This document shows positions 20,359 through 29,447 of a stretch of DNA of 64,000 nucleotides, in pieces. The position numbers and the translations under genes are program-made. Location of the stretch: NCBI RefSeq assembly GCF_000152905.1, contig NZ_CH672420.1, positions 19,970 to 83,969 on the forward strand. Direction: 5' to 3'. Origin of the DNA: Nitrobacter sp. Nb-311A (lineage in GTDB: Bacteria; Pseudomonadota; Alphaproteobacteria; Rhizobiales; Xanthobacteraceae). Positions within the stretch are counted from its first letter, which is position 1; every line of letters begins with the position of its first letter. The notes under the pieces were generated by a model. It was given only the letters and a program-made list of their open reading frames with translations, was not told the DNA's origin and ran no database searches.

Positions 20359-21936
20359 GTGCGGGGACCAAGCCTGTTTCGACCCGAACATGATGCGATC
20401 AGGGTGCCACCCACCGGATCGTCGCGGACTGCGCTTGGCCAGCTGATTCTGCTGACGGCAGGTCTGGTGGTTTTGACGCTGATCAGCGCAATCTCCATTT
20501 ATTTCGTCAACAAGGCACGCCACGACGCTCGCTGGGTTCTGCACAGCATGAAAGTCGAGAATGAAATCTCGCTAACCCAGTTGCAGATGCAGCGGGCGGA
20601 AACAGCGCAGCGCAGCTTTCTGCTGACGCAGCATCCGGAATTCCGCGCCGCGTTCGAGGAAGCAGCCGGTCAGATTCTGCCGGGTTTCGAACGGCTGGAG
20701 AAACTGACGATCGACAACTCCTACCAACGACAGCGCCTCCAGCAAATTGTTCCACTAAACAATCAGCGGATCGAGCGATTGAGGCGGGGTATTGATCTTG
20801 CGCTGACGAACCAGCTCGATGAGGCTGTCGAGAACGCACGACGAGAGGCCGGCCGGGACGAGATGCGACACATCCGTGACCTCGGGAACGAGATGCGAGC
20901 TGAGGAAAGCCGCTTGCTCGCTGCACGAACGGCGTCAGCCGATGCCAGCCAATCGTTTTCAGCATTGATTACCGCCATTGGTTCGGGGCTGATTGTGCTG
21001 TTTGCGGGACTTTCAATCTACCTCGTGCGGCGCTCCAGCCGGGAGCGCGACCTGGCTAATGCCCAGTTGCGCGATATCAATCTGAACCTGGAATCGACCG
21101 TAGAGAAGCGCACCAGCGATCTCCGAGAAGCCAACGATGAAATCCAGCGTTTTGCCTATATCGTCAGTCACGATTTGCGCTCGCCGCTGGTCAACATCAT
21201 GGGCTTCACCAGTGAACTTGAGGACCTGCGCGGCAACATTTTTCGACGGATCGCGGAGCTGAGCCGGCCGGACGGCCTTCCGCCTCCGGCAATGGACGAT
21301 TCAGCCCGTGTGGCCAAGCCGACTCTCGAAGGACCGGACGAGCAGTTGTCGCAGGACTTCACCGAGGCTCTAGGCTTCATCAAGTCGTCTATCGCCAAAA
21401 TGGATCGGTTGATCGGCGCGATCCTCAGTCTCACCCGCGAGGGCCGACGCGAATTTCACCCCTCTGCGATCGCCACGCGGGATCTGATCGAGAGCATCGT
21501 ATCCACCGTGGCTCATCAAGCCGCCGAGGCCAATGCCCAGATCCGGGTCGAGCCGTTGCCGGATATCGTCAGCGACCGCATCGCAATCGAACAGATTTTC
21601 TCCAATTTGATCGACAATGCCTTGAAATACCTCAAATCTGATGGTCCTGGAGATATCGCCATTCGCGGCCAGCGCAAGCTCGGTTTTGTGATCTTTGAGA
21701 TCACCGATAATGGCCGCGGCATCGATCCGAAGGACCACCAGCGCATTTTCGATTTGTTTCGCCGGGCGGGACCTCAGGATCGGCCGGGCCAGGGTATCGG
21801 CCTCGCACACGTCCGTGCATTGGTGCGAAGGCTCGGAGGCACCATATCGGTCTCGTCAGAGCTCAATAAAGGCACCACATTTACCGTTACGCTTCCTGCC
21901 GCATGGATGGGCACCAACCGGGACGAACAGACATGA
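20359..21936 (+). CDS. CHASE3-domain sensor histidine kinase
   Basis: A 525-residue sensor with a GTG start. It has an N-terminal membrane helix (about 25-48), a helical CHASE3-type periplasmic domain (about 50-190), a second helix (about 198-218), a coiled-coil linker, a HisKA helix with YIVSHDLRSPL (His near 269), and HATPase motifs NLIDNALKYL, DNGRGID and GQGIGLAHVRALV. The HisKA-to-ATPase region carries an insertion of about 50 residues (DLRGNIFRRIAELSRPDGLPP...). Its stop overlaps the start of the next gene by ATGA, so kinase and receiver are translated together. The signal is unknown. Confidence 0.9.
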   Translation: MRGPSLFRPEHDAIRVPPTGSSRTALGQLILLTAGLVVLTLISAISIYFVNKARHDARWVLHSMKVENEISLTQLQMQRAETAQRSFLLTQHPEFRAAFEEAAGQILPGFERLEKLTIDNSYQRQRLQQIVPLNNQRIERLRRGIDLALTNQLDEAVENARREAGRDEMRHIRDLGNEMRAEESRLLAARTASADASQSFSALITAIGSGLIVLFAGLSIYLVRRSSRERDLANAQLRDINLNLESTVEKRTSDLREANDEIQRFAYIVSHDLRSPLVNIMGFTSELEDLRGNIFRRIAELSRPDGLPPPAMDDSARVAKPTLEGPDEQLSQDFTEALGFIKSSIAKMDRLIGAILSLTREGRREFHPSAIATRDLIESIVSTVAHQAAEANAQIRVEPLPDIVSDRIAIEQIFSNLIDNALKYLKSDGPGDIAIRGQRKLGFVIFEITDNGRGIDPKDHQRIFDLFRRAGPQDRPGQGIGLAHVRALVRRLGGTISVSSELNKGTTFTVTLPAAWMGTNRDEQT

Positions 21937-22373
21937 GCGCGCCAGTCACCATCATCATGATCGAAGACGATGAGGGTCATGCCAAGCTGATTGAGCGCAA
22001 TATCCGGCGTTCCGGTGTCAACAATGAGATCAAGCCGTTCACCACCGGTACGGAGGCCGTCAATTATCTGTTCGGCGCGGATGGTAACGGCCTGCCTCAT
22101 AAGGGAGAGTCGCTGCTGATCCTGCTCGATCTCAATCTACCTGACATGACCGGCATCGATATCCTCCGGCGCATGAAGGAAAACAGGATTCTAAAGTGCG
22201 CACCCGTGGTCGTGCTGACGACAACGGACGATTCACAGGAGATCAAGCGTTGCTACGACCTCGGATGCAGCGTCTACATCACGAAGCCAGTAAATTATGA
22301 CAGTTTCGCCAACGCGATCCGGCAACTCGGTCTGTTTTTCTCCATCATCCAGGTGCCCCAGGCCACTCCATGA
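21933..22373 (+). CDS. single-domain response regulator (Rcp1-like)
   Basis: A 146-residue receiver domain without an output domain. The acidic pair is in IMIEDDEGHA, the phosphoacceptor Asp is in ILLDLNLPDMTG (near residue 67), Thr is in VVLTTTDD and Lys is in YITKPVN. The length and the basic loop after EDDEGHA resemble the receivers that partner phytochrome-like kinases. It overlaps the upstream kinase and the downstream receiver-kinase by ATGA at both ends. Confidence 0.93.
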   Translation: MSAPVTIIMIEDDEGHAKLIERNIRRSGVNNEIKPFTTGTEAVNYLFGADGNGLPHKGESLLILLDLNLPDMTGIDILRRMKENRILKCAPVVVLTTTDDSQEIKRCYDLGCSVYITKPVNYDSFANAIRQLGLFFSIIQVPQATP

Positions 22374-23458
22374 AAATCAAGCCTACCCTTTTGTACGTGG
22401 ATGATGACAAGGCGCTGGCTCGTCTGGTGGAGCGCGGCCTGACGCGCCACGGATTTTGCGTGGAATACGCGCCCGACGGCGAGGCCGGCCTCGCGCGCAT
22501 CGCGCTCGGCGGCATCGATGTGATCGCGCTCGATCAATACATGCCCGGCCTGGACGGGTTGGAGACACTGGGACGGATTCAGGCAATTCCCGGTGCGCCT
22601 CCCGTGGTATTCGTCACCGCCTCGCAAGATTCAAAGATCGCGGTGACCGCGCTTAAAGCGGGCGCCGCCGACTATCTTGTCAAAGATACGCTCGGTGAGT
22701 TCGTTCCGCTGTTGCATGTCGCGGCGGAAGTAGCGATCCGGCAGGCGCTCATTCAAAAAGCGCGCGACGAAGCTGAAGCCGAAGTCCGCGCCTCGCGCGA
22801 CCGCTATGCGGCGCTGGCCGCCGAGCGCGAGATGCTGCTGCGCGAGGTCAATCATCGCATCGGCAACAGTCTCCAGATCATCGCGTCGCTGCTGCACCTG
22901 CAAGCCAATTCAAGCCCCGAGGAGGACATCAAGGCCGCCCTTACAAATGCAATGGGACGGGTGGCGGCGGTCGCACAAGTGCATCGTCGGCTCTACACCT
23001 CACACGACCTGAAAAGCGTCCTGCTGAACCAGTATCTTGAAGCACTGCTCGAAGACCTCCGACGCTCCGCCGAAGGCAACCGGATGTCGCGCCTCGACCT
23101 GAAGGCTCAACCCATCGAGATCGATCCCGATCGCGCCGTGGCTATCGGAATCATCGTCAATGAGCTGGTGATGAATTCGGTCAAATATGCCTATCCCGAC
23201 GGCCCCGGCCCCATCCACGTCGAACTCGTGACCAATGGGGATGACGTCGTACTGTCAATCGCCGACGACGGCGTTGGCCTCAATGCAAAAGCCGATCCGC
23301 GCTCGACCGGAATGGGCCAGCGGATTGTTTCCGCAATGGCGCAGAAACTCGATGCTCAGGCCGAACGCGATCCCACCCATGCGGGCACGCGTATCGTACT
23401 GCGGTTCCGTCGCGGAATGCCAGACGTCACGGACCCCTTATCGGCGACCGCAGCCTGA
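22370..23458 (+). CDS. receiver domain fused to a HisKA_2/HWE-type kinase
   Basis: A 362-residue hybrid. Residues 1-125 are a receiver (LLYVDDDKALARL, Asp in ALDQYMPGLDG, Lys in YLVKDTL). A short coiled coil (about 128-155) leads to REVNHRIGNSLQIIASLLHLQA, the phosphoacceptor of the HisKA_2/HWE class, then the ATPase with NELVMNSVKYA and DDGVGL. Such proteins take phosphate from an upstream kinase and pass it on. The ATGA overlap with the preceding gene makes a three-gene coupled module. An output regulator is not encoded here. Confidence 0.9.
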   Translation: MKIKPTLLYVDDDKALARLVERGLTRHGFCVEYAPDGEAGLARIALGGIDVIALDQYMPGLDGLETLGRIQAIPGAPPVVFVTASQDSKIAVTALKAGAADYLVKDTLGEFVPLLHVAAEVAIRQALIQKARDEAEAEVRASRDRYAALAAEREMLLREVNHRIGNSLQIIASLLHLQANSSPEEDIKAALTNAMGRVAAVAQVHRRLYTSHDLKSVLLNQYLEALLEDLRRSAEGNRMSRLDLKAQPIEIDPDRAVAIGIIVNELVMNSVKYAYPDGPGPIHVELVTNGDDVVLSIADDGVGLNAKADPRSTGMGQRIVSAMAQKLDAQAERDPTHAGTRIVLRFRRGMPDVTDPLSATAA

Positions 23459-23508
23459 GCCCCGGTCGCGGTAAACGCCAACAACGCCGCGAACGGTCTC
23501 AACTTTTT

Positions 23509-23577
23509 GAGCGTTTCGAGCGAAGTGGATACCGCTTCGCGTGAAGAAAACGCATCAATTCAGAATCACAGAGCTTT
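23509..23577. repeat. interspersed element, 'cgagcgaag...gcgtgaagaaaacgc' type
   Basis: Contains GAGCGTTTCGAGCGAAGTGG then ACCGCTTCGCGTGAAGAAAACGC. The outer parts GCGTTT...AAACGC and the inner GCGAAG/CTTCGC types form an imperfect stem. Related copies occur near 38.9, 40.5, 41.9 and 42.9 kb. It lies between the kinase module and aat. Confidence 0.75.
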
Positions 23578-23625
23578 AGCAGATTATCGGCGCAGAAGCC
23601 TTGCGCCTCTGCTATAAGATACGGG

Positions 23626-24303
23626 ATGTCCCGCGAGACCGCCTCGTCCGAGATCACGCCTGAGTTGCTGCTGCGCGCCTATGCCTGCGGTATTTTTCCG
23701 ATGGCGGAAAGCGTCGATGATCCGACGCTCTTCTGGGTCGAGCCGAAGATGCGCGGTGTCATTCCACTCGAAAGCTTTCGAGTCCCGTCGCGGCTCGCGC
23801 GCACCGTCCGATCCGACAGTTTCACCGTGACGATCGATACAGCCTTCGACGAGGTAATCAACGGTTGCGCCGCGCCACAACCAGGACGCGACAATACCTG
23901 GATCAATCATCGTATTCGCGAACTCTATATCGGCCTGCACGAACTTGGCCACTGTCACAGTGTCGAGGTCTGGCAAAATGATGAACTCGCGGGGGGCCTC
24001 TATGGCGTCAGGCTCGGTCGCGCGTTTTTTGGGGAGAGCATGTTCCATGTCGTGCGGGACGCATCGAAGGTCGCGCTCGTGCATCTGGTCGCCCGATTGA
24101 TCGCGGGAGGCTTCGTCTTGCTCGACACGCAGTTCGTGACCGACCATCTGCGGGGGTTCGGCGCAATCGAAATCCCGCGCCGGCGTTACCGGGCGTTATT
24201 GGACGTTGCGCTGGAAGGCCACGCCGATTTCGGGGCGTTGCCGCTTGACCGGCCGGTGCCGGGCGCGGAAGCGCTCAGGTCCATCGCCCGCGGCCATTCT
24301 TAA
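23626..24303 (+). CDS. aat: leucyl/phenylalanyl-tRNA--protein transferase
   Basis: A 225-residue N-end-rule enzyme that transfers Leu or Phe from tRNA to proteins with N-terminal Lys or Arg, marking them for ClpAP. Family signatures are [53 protein letters not shown] and [13 protein letters not shown], all intact and at normal spacing. It converges on the DUF2155 gene 37 bases away. This neighbourhood (accC, aat, DUF2155, NDUFA12) is common in alphaproteobacteria. Confidence 0.97.
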   Translation: MSRETASSEITPELLLRAYACGIFPMAESVDDPTLFWVEPKMRGVIPLESFRVPSRLARTVRSDSFTVTIDTAFDEVINGCAAPQPGRDNTWINHRIRELYIGLHELGHCHSVEVWQNDELAGGLYGVRLGRAFFGESMFHVVRDASKVALVHLVARLIAGGFVLLDTQFVTDHLRGFGAIEIPRRRYRALLDVALEGHADFGALPLDRPVPGAEALRSIARGHS

Positions 24304-24340
24304 AGTCCTGAAGCGCGAGCAGAGAGGCGAAACACACCCG

Positions 24341-25261
24341 CTACCTTTGGAAGGGCGGAAAGAAAGGATTGCTCTGCGGCTGCCGCTGCGGCGGAGGTGA
24401 TGGCGCCGGTTGCGCCGACGGCGCCGCCTGACGCGGCTGACGGGTGGATTGCCGCGATCGCCTGGCTGGCGGCGGCGGTTTCGGCTGATCCGGCTGCGCG
24501 GCGATAACGGTCGTCTCCGGATCCTTGCAGTCGGTCAACCAGACGTCATAGATCGGATGCTCAACGCCATGCAGGCCAGGGCTCGCCGCGAACATCCAGC
24601 CGGAGAAAATCCGCTTCACCTCGCCCTGAAGCGTGATCTCATCGACCTCGACGAAGGCGTCTGTATTAGCGGCTTCGGTCGCGGGACGCGTGTAGCAAGC
24701 GTCGGTCTTTACCCGCAGCGCGCCGAACTGCACGGTTTCTCCGATATCCTCATCGAAATGGATGATGCGGCCGGTGATCTTGTCGAGGCCGGAAAATACA
24801 GCCTTCTTGTTGATGACCTTTTCGGCCGGTGCCTCGGTGACGACCTCGTCGCCGGGTTGCAGCGTGGCCGGCGTCGGCGGAGCCGGTCGCGCGGAGTTAT
24901 GATCGGAAGTCTGAGGGGGTGAAAGCGGCGCAACGGCCACGCCACCTGGAGCATTCTGCGGAACCATGGTTGTTCCGGGCGGCGGCGGCAACGGCTGGGA
25001 TTGAACCGGACCAGGCGGCGGAGCACCCTGACCCGGCGCTGGATGCATCGGCGCCGGAAGCACCCGTCCCTGCGGCAAGTCGGGCACCTCTTCCTCATCG
25101 TCCTCGGGCGCGACCTGCCCATGTGGAATGGAGCCCGGCGGACGCGGCGGAGAGTCCGAAAAAATATTGCCAATTTGAGCACGCGCTGAAGGCGCGGCAA
25201 TAACGAGTGCGACGCCCGCAAAAACCGCACAACCGGCTATAACAATAATTCGAAACATCAT
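24341..25261 (-). CDS. DUF2155 domain-containing secreted protein
   Basis: A 306-residue exported protein with a signal peptide (about 1-28, ending SARAQ), a long Pro-rich linker (about 30-140) and a C-terminal DUF2155 domain (about 150-250). The domain starts at AVFSGLDKITGRIIHFDEDIG and has two Cys, in DACYTRP and WLTDCK. A second Pro/Gln-rich tail follows. The domain is conserved in alphaproteobacteria next to NDUFA12 and aat; its molecular role is not established. Here it is divergent from the FecR gene. Confidence 0.88.
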   Translation of the reverse strand: MMFRIIVIAGCAVFAGVALVIAAPSARAQIGNIFSDSPPRPPGSIPHGQVAPEDDEEEVPDLPQGRVLPAPMHPAPGQGAPPPGPVQSQPLPPPPGTTMVPQNAPGGVAVAPLSPPQTSDHNSARPAPPTPATLQPGDEVVTEAPAEKVINKKAVFSGLDKITGRIIHFDEDIGETVQFGALRVKTDACYTRPATEAANTDAFVEVDEITLQGEVKRIFSGWMFAASPGLHGVEHPIYDVWLTDCKDPETTVIAAQPDQPKPPPPARRSRQSTRQPRQAAPSAQPAPSPPPQRQPQSNPFFPPFQR

Positions 25262-25568
25262 GCGCGGCTTTGTAGGGCTCGAATCAGGGCCGGACCATTG
25301 TACAGGGATTTAAGGCTCCAAGCCGCTCGCAACATCCGGTTAACACGTCGATTGCGGCGGGGAAAGGGCGGCCTGCTCCGCGTCCACTGACCGCTGCGGC
25401 AATGCTTTCTTCGACCCAGTGACGTCATGCGTGGCGTGGATTTACAGCAACAGATATGATCAATCGCTCACGGACGGCGTTTTGGTGGACGATCTGGGGT
25501 TGGCGCATACGGACTATTCAAGCGTATACTTATCCTGGATTTGTCAGTTTTGAGTATCGGGAATTGCC
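25262..25568. other. divergent promoter region
   Basis: About 300 bases between DUF2155 (minus) and the FecR-domain gene (plus). It must carry both promoters. No motif could be assigned with confidence, and no small gene was seen. Confidence 0.4.
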
Positions 25569-27320
25569 ATGAGCCGGGCGGGGGGCCTTTGTATCGCGAT
25601 GTCGGGGGCTGCGCTGGCGCTGGGGGGCGCGGCGGCGCAGGCTCAGCAGGTCGGCACCGCATCGGCCGTGAATCCTGCCGCAACCGCCAACCTGAAAACC
25701 ATCGTCATCGGCCAGTCGATCGCCCACAAGGAGCGCATCCAGACCAAGTCCAGCGGCTCGGTGCAGCTGTTGTTCCTCGACAAGACCTCGATGACGATCG
25801 GTCCGAACAGCGACCTCACAATCGATGAATACGTCTATGACCCGAACGCCAACACCGGCAAGCTGGCGGCAACTCTCGGCAAGGGCGCGCTGCGTTTCGT
25901 AGGTGGCCAGATCAGCCATAACGGAGATGCGGAGATTAAATCCGCGTCGGCCTTGATCGGCATTCGTGGCGGCGTGATGATGACGGATGGCAAGGGCGGC
26001 ATCTATTCCGGCTATGGCACAATGACCGTCACATCCGGCGGCCGGACCGTCACGCTGGGCGCCGGCGAATTCACCCAGACGCAAACAGGCGCCCCCCCAA
26101 CGCTACCCGGCCTGCCGCCACCAGGGTTCGTGCAGCAGCAGATCGCGATCTTCCAAAGCGCCGCCGGTCAAACGGGGGGCGTGCGCGCAAGCGCGGCATC
26201 CGCAAAGAATATTGCGGCGGCCGCGCAAAGAGCGACGGGATCATCCAGTGGGCTGGTGACCGGATCTGGCGCTCCTCCCGCACCCGCTCCGCCCCCTATT
26301 GTCGAGCAACTCAGCGCAATCACGTCAGCCTTCACGCAGTCGATCCAGATTTCCAATCAGGCAGAGGCGGTGGAGCAGATCGCGCAAGACCGGTCGCCCG
26401 GTAACGACCACCCTCCGCCGACAAATAATATCCCCCTGCCCGAAGCACGGCCGTCGGTGACGCTGAGCGGATATGTCGGCGGACTGGACGTCATCCCTGA
26501 TAACGATAATCCAATCAGACCGGTAAGCGGTACATCTGAAATCACGCTCGACGCCGCCAACAATCGCGTCGAGGGAAAGCTGGACATATACGCATACGAC
26601 AAGAGCAATCCATTCACGCAGCTTGCCGGTACGATTCATGCGCTGTTCCAGTTCGGCTCGAAAGGATCGAGCGGCCCGGCCAACAGCGCCTATGTGGATT
26701 ACAACAATTTCTATGCGAACACGCCCGACAACTCCGTCGTCAACGGCGTACCGATCAAAGGCGTGATGGTGTCAGCCAACGGCGTCGCCTCCGACCAGAT
26801 CGTCACCGACGCAATTCCGAACCTGACGCCCTGTCAGTGTGACTATACGCGCTGGGGTTTCTGGCAGATCGAAGCGACAAGCGCTGACACGAACACCACG
26901 GAGCAAACTCCGCGCGAATTCCTCGTTGGCACCTGGGTCGCCGGCCGGCCCGTGGGCAGTATCGGCGATGTACCCACGACAGGCACTGCAACCTATACCG
27001 GCCATGTCATCGCCAATGTGAATAATGCGGGTTTCGTCGCGGGCGGCTTCTCCAACGCGGTCGATTTCGGAGCGCGAACAGGTGCGGTGAACGTGACCAA
27101 TCTCGACAACACCAACTATTCCGGCACCGTGAACTTCAACACCGACCCGCGCAATTTCGGCGGCACGCTCAATGGCGATACTGGCAGCCGTCAAATGGCC
27201 ATCGACGGCAGTTTCTTCCAGGGCGTTCACAGCCCGGTCGGAGAGATGGGCGGACGCGTCGGAATCTCCGGCGCCGGCGGCTATCTCGGCAGCGGAATCT
27301 TCGCGGCCACCAAACAGTGA
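25569..27320 (+). CDS. secreted FecR-domain protein with TbpB-like barrel C-terminus
   Basis: A 583-residue exported protein. A signal peptide (about 1-25, ending AAAQAQQ) is followed by a FecR domain (about 40-165: VIGQSIAHKERIQT, LLFLDKTSMTIGPNSDLTIDEYVYD, SASALIGIRGG). A low-complexity Ala/Pro linker (about 170-310) comes next, and a C-terminal region rich in Gly, Asn and Thr. Its end (TATYTGHVIANV, FGARTGAVNVTNLD, DGSFFQG, GEMGGRVGISG, GSGIFAA) resembles the eight-stranded barrel found at the C-termini of TbpB and related surface lipoproteins. No lipobox is present. It interrupts the usual DUF2155-NDUFA12 adjacency. The FecR call is good; the barrel call is moderate. Confidence 0.78.
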   Translation: MSRAGGLCIAMSGAALALGGAAAQAQQVGTASAVNPAATANLKTIVIGQSIAHKERIQTKSSGSVQLLFLDKTSMTIGPNSDLTIDEYVYDPNANTGKLAATLGKGALRFVGGQISHNGDAEIKSASALIGIRGGVMMTDGKGGIYSGYGTMTVTSGGRTVTLGAGEFTQTQTGAPPTLPGLPPPGFVQQQIAIFQSAAGQTGGVRASAASAKNIAAAAQRATGSSSGLVTGSGAPPAPAPPPIVEQLSAITSAFTQSIQISNQAEAVEQIAQDRSPGNDHPPPTNNIPLPEARPSVTLSGYVGGLDVIPDNDNPIRPVSGTSEITLDAANNRVEGKLDIYAYDKSNPFTQLAGTIHALFQFGSKGSSGPANSAYVDYNNFYANTPDNSVVNGVPIKGVMVSANGVASDQIVTDAIPNLTPCQCDYTRWGFWQIEATSADTNTTEQTPREFLVGTWVAGRPVGSIGDVPTTGTATYTGHVIANVNNAGFVAGGFSNAVDFGARTGAVNVTNLDNTNYSGTVNFNTDPRNFGGTLNGDTGSRQMAIDGSFFQGVHSPVGEMGGRVGISGAGGYLGSGIFAATKQ

Positions 27321-27374
27321 CACCGCCTGCTCGCACGTTCGTGCAGCGCCCCGCGTAACCTGATACGGATGTTT

Positions 27375-27785
27375 CTACTGTCCCGGTGTCCAGGGCTGGT
27401 AATCGCCGGTTGCCTTCGGACGACGGCCGCTCGCCAGCGTCGAGCCGGCGGGCCGATAAGCTACCGGCGTCCCGGTCATGTTCGGTACATGGGGCTTCTG
27501 CCATTCGCGCGGCTGATAGTTCTCTTTGGTGGGTGGAACATCCACGACGTGGTGAATCCAGCCATGCCATTCAGGCGGAATGCGGCTGGCTTCCGTATAG
27601 CCATTGTAGACCACCCAGCGCCGCTCGAAACCAAGCGTCGGGTCGATCTTTCCACCGCGTGTCCGGTAATAGGAGTTGCCCTCGCCGTCTTTGCCGACCA
27701 GTTCGCCAAATCGCCAGGTCCAAAGCTGCGTGCCAAAGGTCTGGCTATTCCACCAGGTAAAGAGTTTGAGGAAAAACTGCTTCAT
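27375..27785 (-). CDS. NDUFA12-family subunit of NADH:ubiquinone oxidoreductase
   Basis: A 136-residue homologue of the mitochondrial complex I accessory subunit NDUFA12 (B17.2). Typical signatures are FTWWNSQTFGTQLWTW, GNSYYRTR, RRWVVYNG, EASRIPPEWHGWIHH and the Pro-rich KPHVPNMTGTP. In alphaproteobacteria this protein is a peripheral subunit of complex I. It is convergent with the FecR gene. The rest of complex I is not in the window. Confidence 0.95.
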   Translation of the reverse strand: MKQFFLKLFTWWNSQTFGTQLWTWRFGELVGKDGEGNSYYRTRGGKIDPTLGFERRWVVYNGYTEASRIPPEWHGWIHHVVDVPPTKENYQPREWQKPHVPNMTGTPVAYRPAGSTLASGRRPKATGDYQPWTPGQ

Positions 27786-28051
27786 TGCCGCAAATCCGCC
27801 ACAGGAGCTTCACGGACACCCTCCGCTAGGGTCGCACCCCGTCAAGGTTTGATGCCATCCCGCTGAGGGCTTGTCCAGCCAACCGCGGCCAAATAGTGCG
27901 ACCTGGCCGCACCCGGAGCAGCGCCGGACGGGCGTCATTCCCGATGCCAATGGGCGCAGCGATGACAAAGCCGTAAGGATTCTACGGCGGTTGACTGGCC
28001 CACGAAAACTTTGAATGTTGCCTTTCAGGCAAAGAGAACAAAGGCTGCGAA

Positions 28052-28333
28052 ATGTCCGAAGTCGTCAACAACATGGCAAAACATCGCTACGAACTCGAAG
28101 TAGACGGGCACGTTGCCGCAACCTACTACCGATTTCTTGACGGGGTCCTTGTCTTCACACACACCCAGGTGCCGCCCGAACTTGAGGGTAAGGGCATCGG
28201 CTCAGAACTGGTGAAGGGAGCGTTGGATCAGGTGCGCGCGGATAAATTCCGCGCCAGCGCTCAATGCCCCTTCGTGAAAGCGTGGCTCGACAAGCACCCG
28301 GATTATGCCGACCTGCTGAGGCCGAATTTGTGA
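28052..28333 (+). CDS. small GNAT-like N-acetyltransferase (YjdJ type)
   Basis: A 93-residue protein. After a short N-terminal tail it has HRYELEVDGHVAATYYR, VFTHTQVPPELEGKGIGSELVKGAL (the acetyl-CoA-binding loop, GKGIGSELV) and CPFVKAWLDKHPDYADLL. This is the compact GCN5-related domain of YjdJ/NATD1, about half the size of a full GNAT. The substrate is unknown. An internal ATG 7 codons later (MAKHRYE) is an alternative start. It is a single gene without close neighbours on the same strand. Confidence 0.88.
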   Translation: MSEVVNNMAKHRYELEVDGHVAATYYRFLDGVLVFTHTQVPPELEGKGIGSELVKGALDQVRADKFRASAQCPFVKAWLDKHPDYADLLRPNL

Positions 28334-28657
28334 AAAGGCGCAAAGCCTCGTTTTGAAGAACGGTGCTCAAGTCGGTTCCGGATCTCGTGATCCGGCGACT
28401 TGCGAGAATGCGGCCGTTAGCCGTTTTGAACTGGAGTCGCAGGTGGCGTCGCTTTTGCGAACCATCGCGTTGCGCCAGGCGCAGCCCGCTGCGGATTCGT
28501 AGCCGCTTATCTCGACAGGCATCCGAAAGAAGCAGACAGTAGCGTGAGACCGCATCAAACATTGCGTTCGCGGCCTCATTCAAACTACAAACGCCTTGCT
28601 TCATCGAGACAGCGTGTGTCGTCGCGGAACTTCCCGAACGCGTGCTCTTTTATCACA
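28334..28657. other. convergent intergenic region, nothing recognised
   Basis: About 325 bases between the GNAT gene and the DUF3597 gene. GATCTCGTGATC near 28380 is a short palindrome. Reading frames here carry no recognisable family and no ribosome site. Confidence 0.4.
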
Positions 28658-29032
28658 TCAGGGCTTCATGTCGGGCGGTAGCTTACCCCCGTTGGCTGCG
28701 AGTTGAGCCATCATTTGTTTATGCAACCAGACGTTCATCGCCGCGGAATCATTGATGTCGCCGGGGTATTTCAAGTCCTTCGCCAGCTCCTTGCGAGCGC
28801 TCAAACTGGAGTCCACATCAAGCGCCTTCATCAGATCAACGATCGAGGTCCGCCATGCTAGCTTTTCCTTCTTGGCGGCGACGGCCTTGTCGAGAATGGC
28901 CGCGACATCGACGCTCTTCGTCGTCGAACCGTCCGACGAAGGCGCAGCACCACTACCTGCCTCGCCTGCTGGTGTTGCCGCTTCGGCGTGAGTGCCGAAG
29001 ATGGCGCCCATGATCTTTCCGAATATGCTCAT
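28658..29032 (-). CDS. DUF3597 domain-containing protein
   Basis: A 124-residue protein starting MSIFGKIMGAIFG, followed by an Ala/Ser-rich linker and the DUF3597 domain (about 40-122: VDVAAILDKAVAAKKEKLAWRTSIVDLMKALD...GDINDSAAMNVWLHKQMM). The domain resembles a small helical fold related to peptidoglycan-binding modules in layout, but no biochemical role is established. It is a single gene with about 400 bases of upstream sequence. Confidence 0.88.
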   Translation of the reverse strand: MSIFGKIMGAIFGTHAEAATPAGEAGSGAAPSSDGSTTKSVDVAAILDKAVAAKKEKLAWRTSIVDLMKALDVDSSLSARKELAKDLKYPGDINDSAAMNVWLHKQMMAQLAANGGKLPPDMKP

Positions 29033-29447
29033 CGTGCCGCTCCCATTTATTCAGATCTCGTCCCGGATCCGGAGTGGAACTTTCGCGTCCGTGTCCGCCG
29101 ATAACTTCAAAGAGTAACCGCCTCGCCGCGGCTTGCCAATGCAGCCAACGGCCCGCCGCCGGCGAAGTATTCAGCCGCCCGCTTGTACCCGAGCCTTTAC
29201 ATTTCGCGGCAACCGCAAACTTCACCTAAGCGGTCGAACCAACGCGCGGCATACCGATGGCGCAAAAAAAATTCACTCAACCGTGAGCAACCAAAATCCC
29301 TGATCTGAATTAGAATGACCTTACAGGTCGCGGCAAGACCAGGTTGGTTGCCCTCGCGTCTGGTCTTGATCGTGATCGTTTCCGAAGGGGCGAACTCGCG
29401 CCTTCCGGCGGTCAGAGATCGGACCCCGCGAAAGGGAGACAACGAAC
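29033..29447. other. divergent intergenic region
   Basis: About 415 bases between DUF3597 (minus) and DUF2189 (plus). An A-rich run (AAAAAAAA, near 29265) and an AT-rich stretch at 29285-29325 suggest promoter DNA. GGTCGCGGCAAGACCAGG and GCGTCTGGTCTTGATCG give a short inverted repeat, AAGACCAG/CTGGTCTT. The ribosome site AAAGGGAG for DUF2189 is at 29430-29437. Confidence 0.45.
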
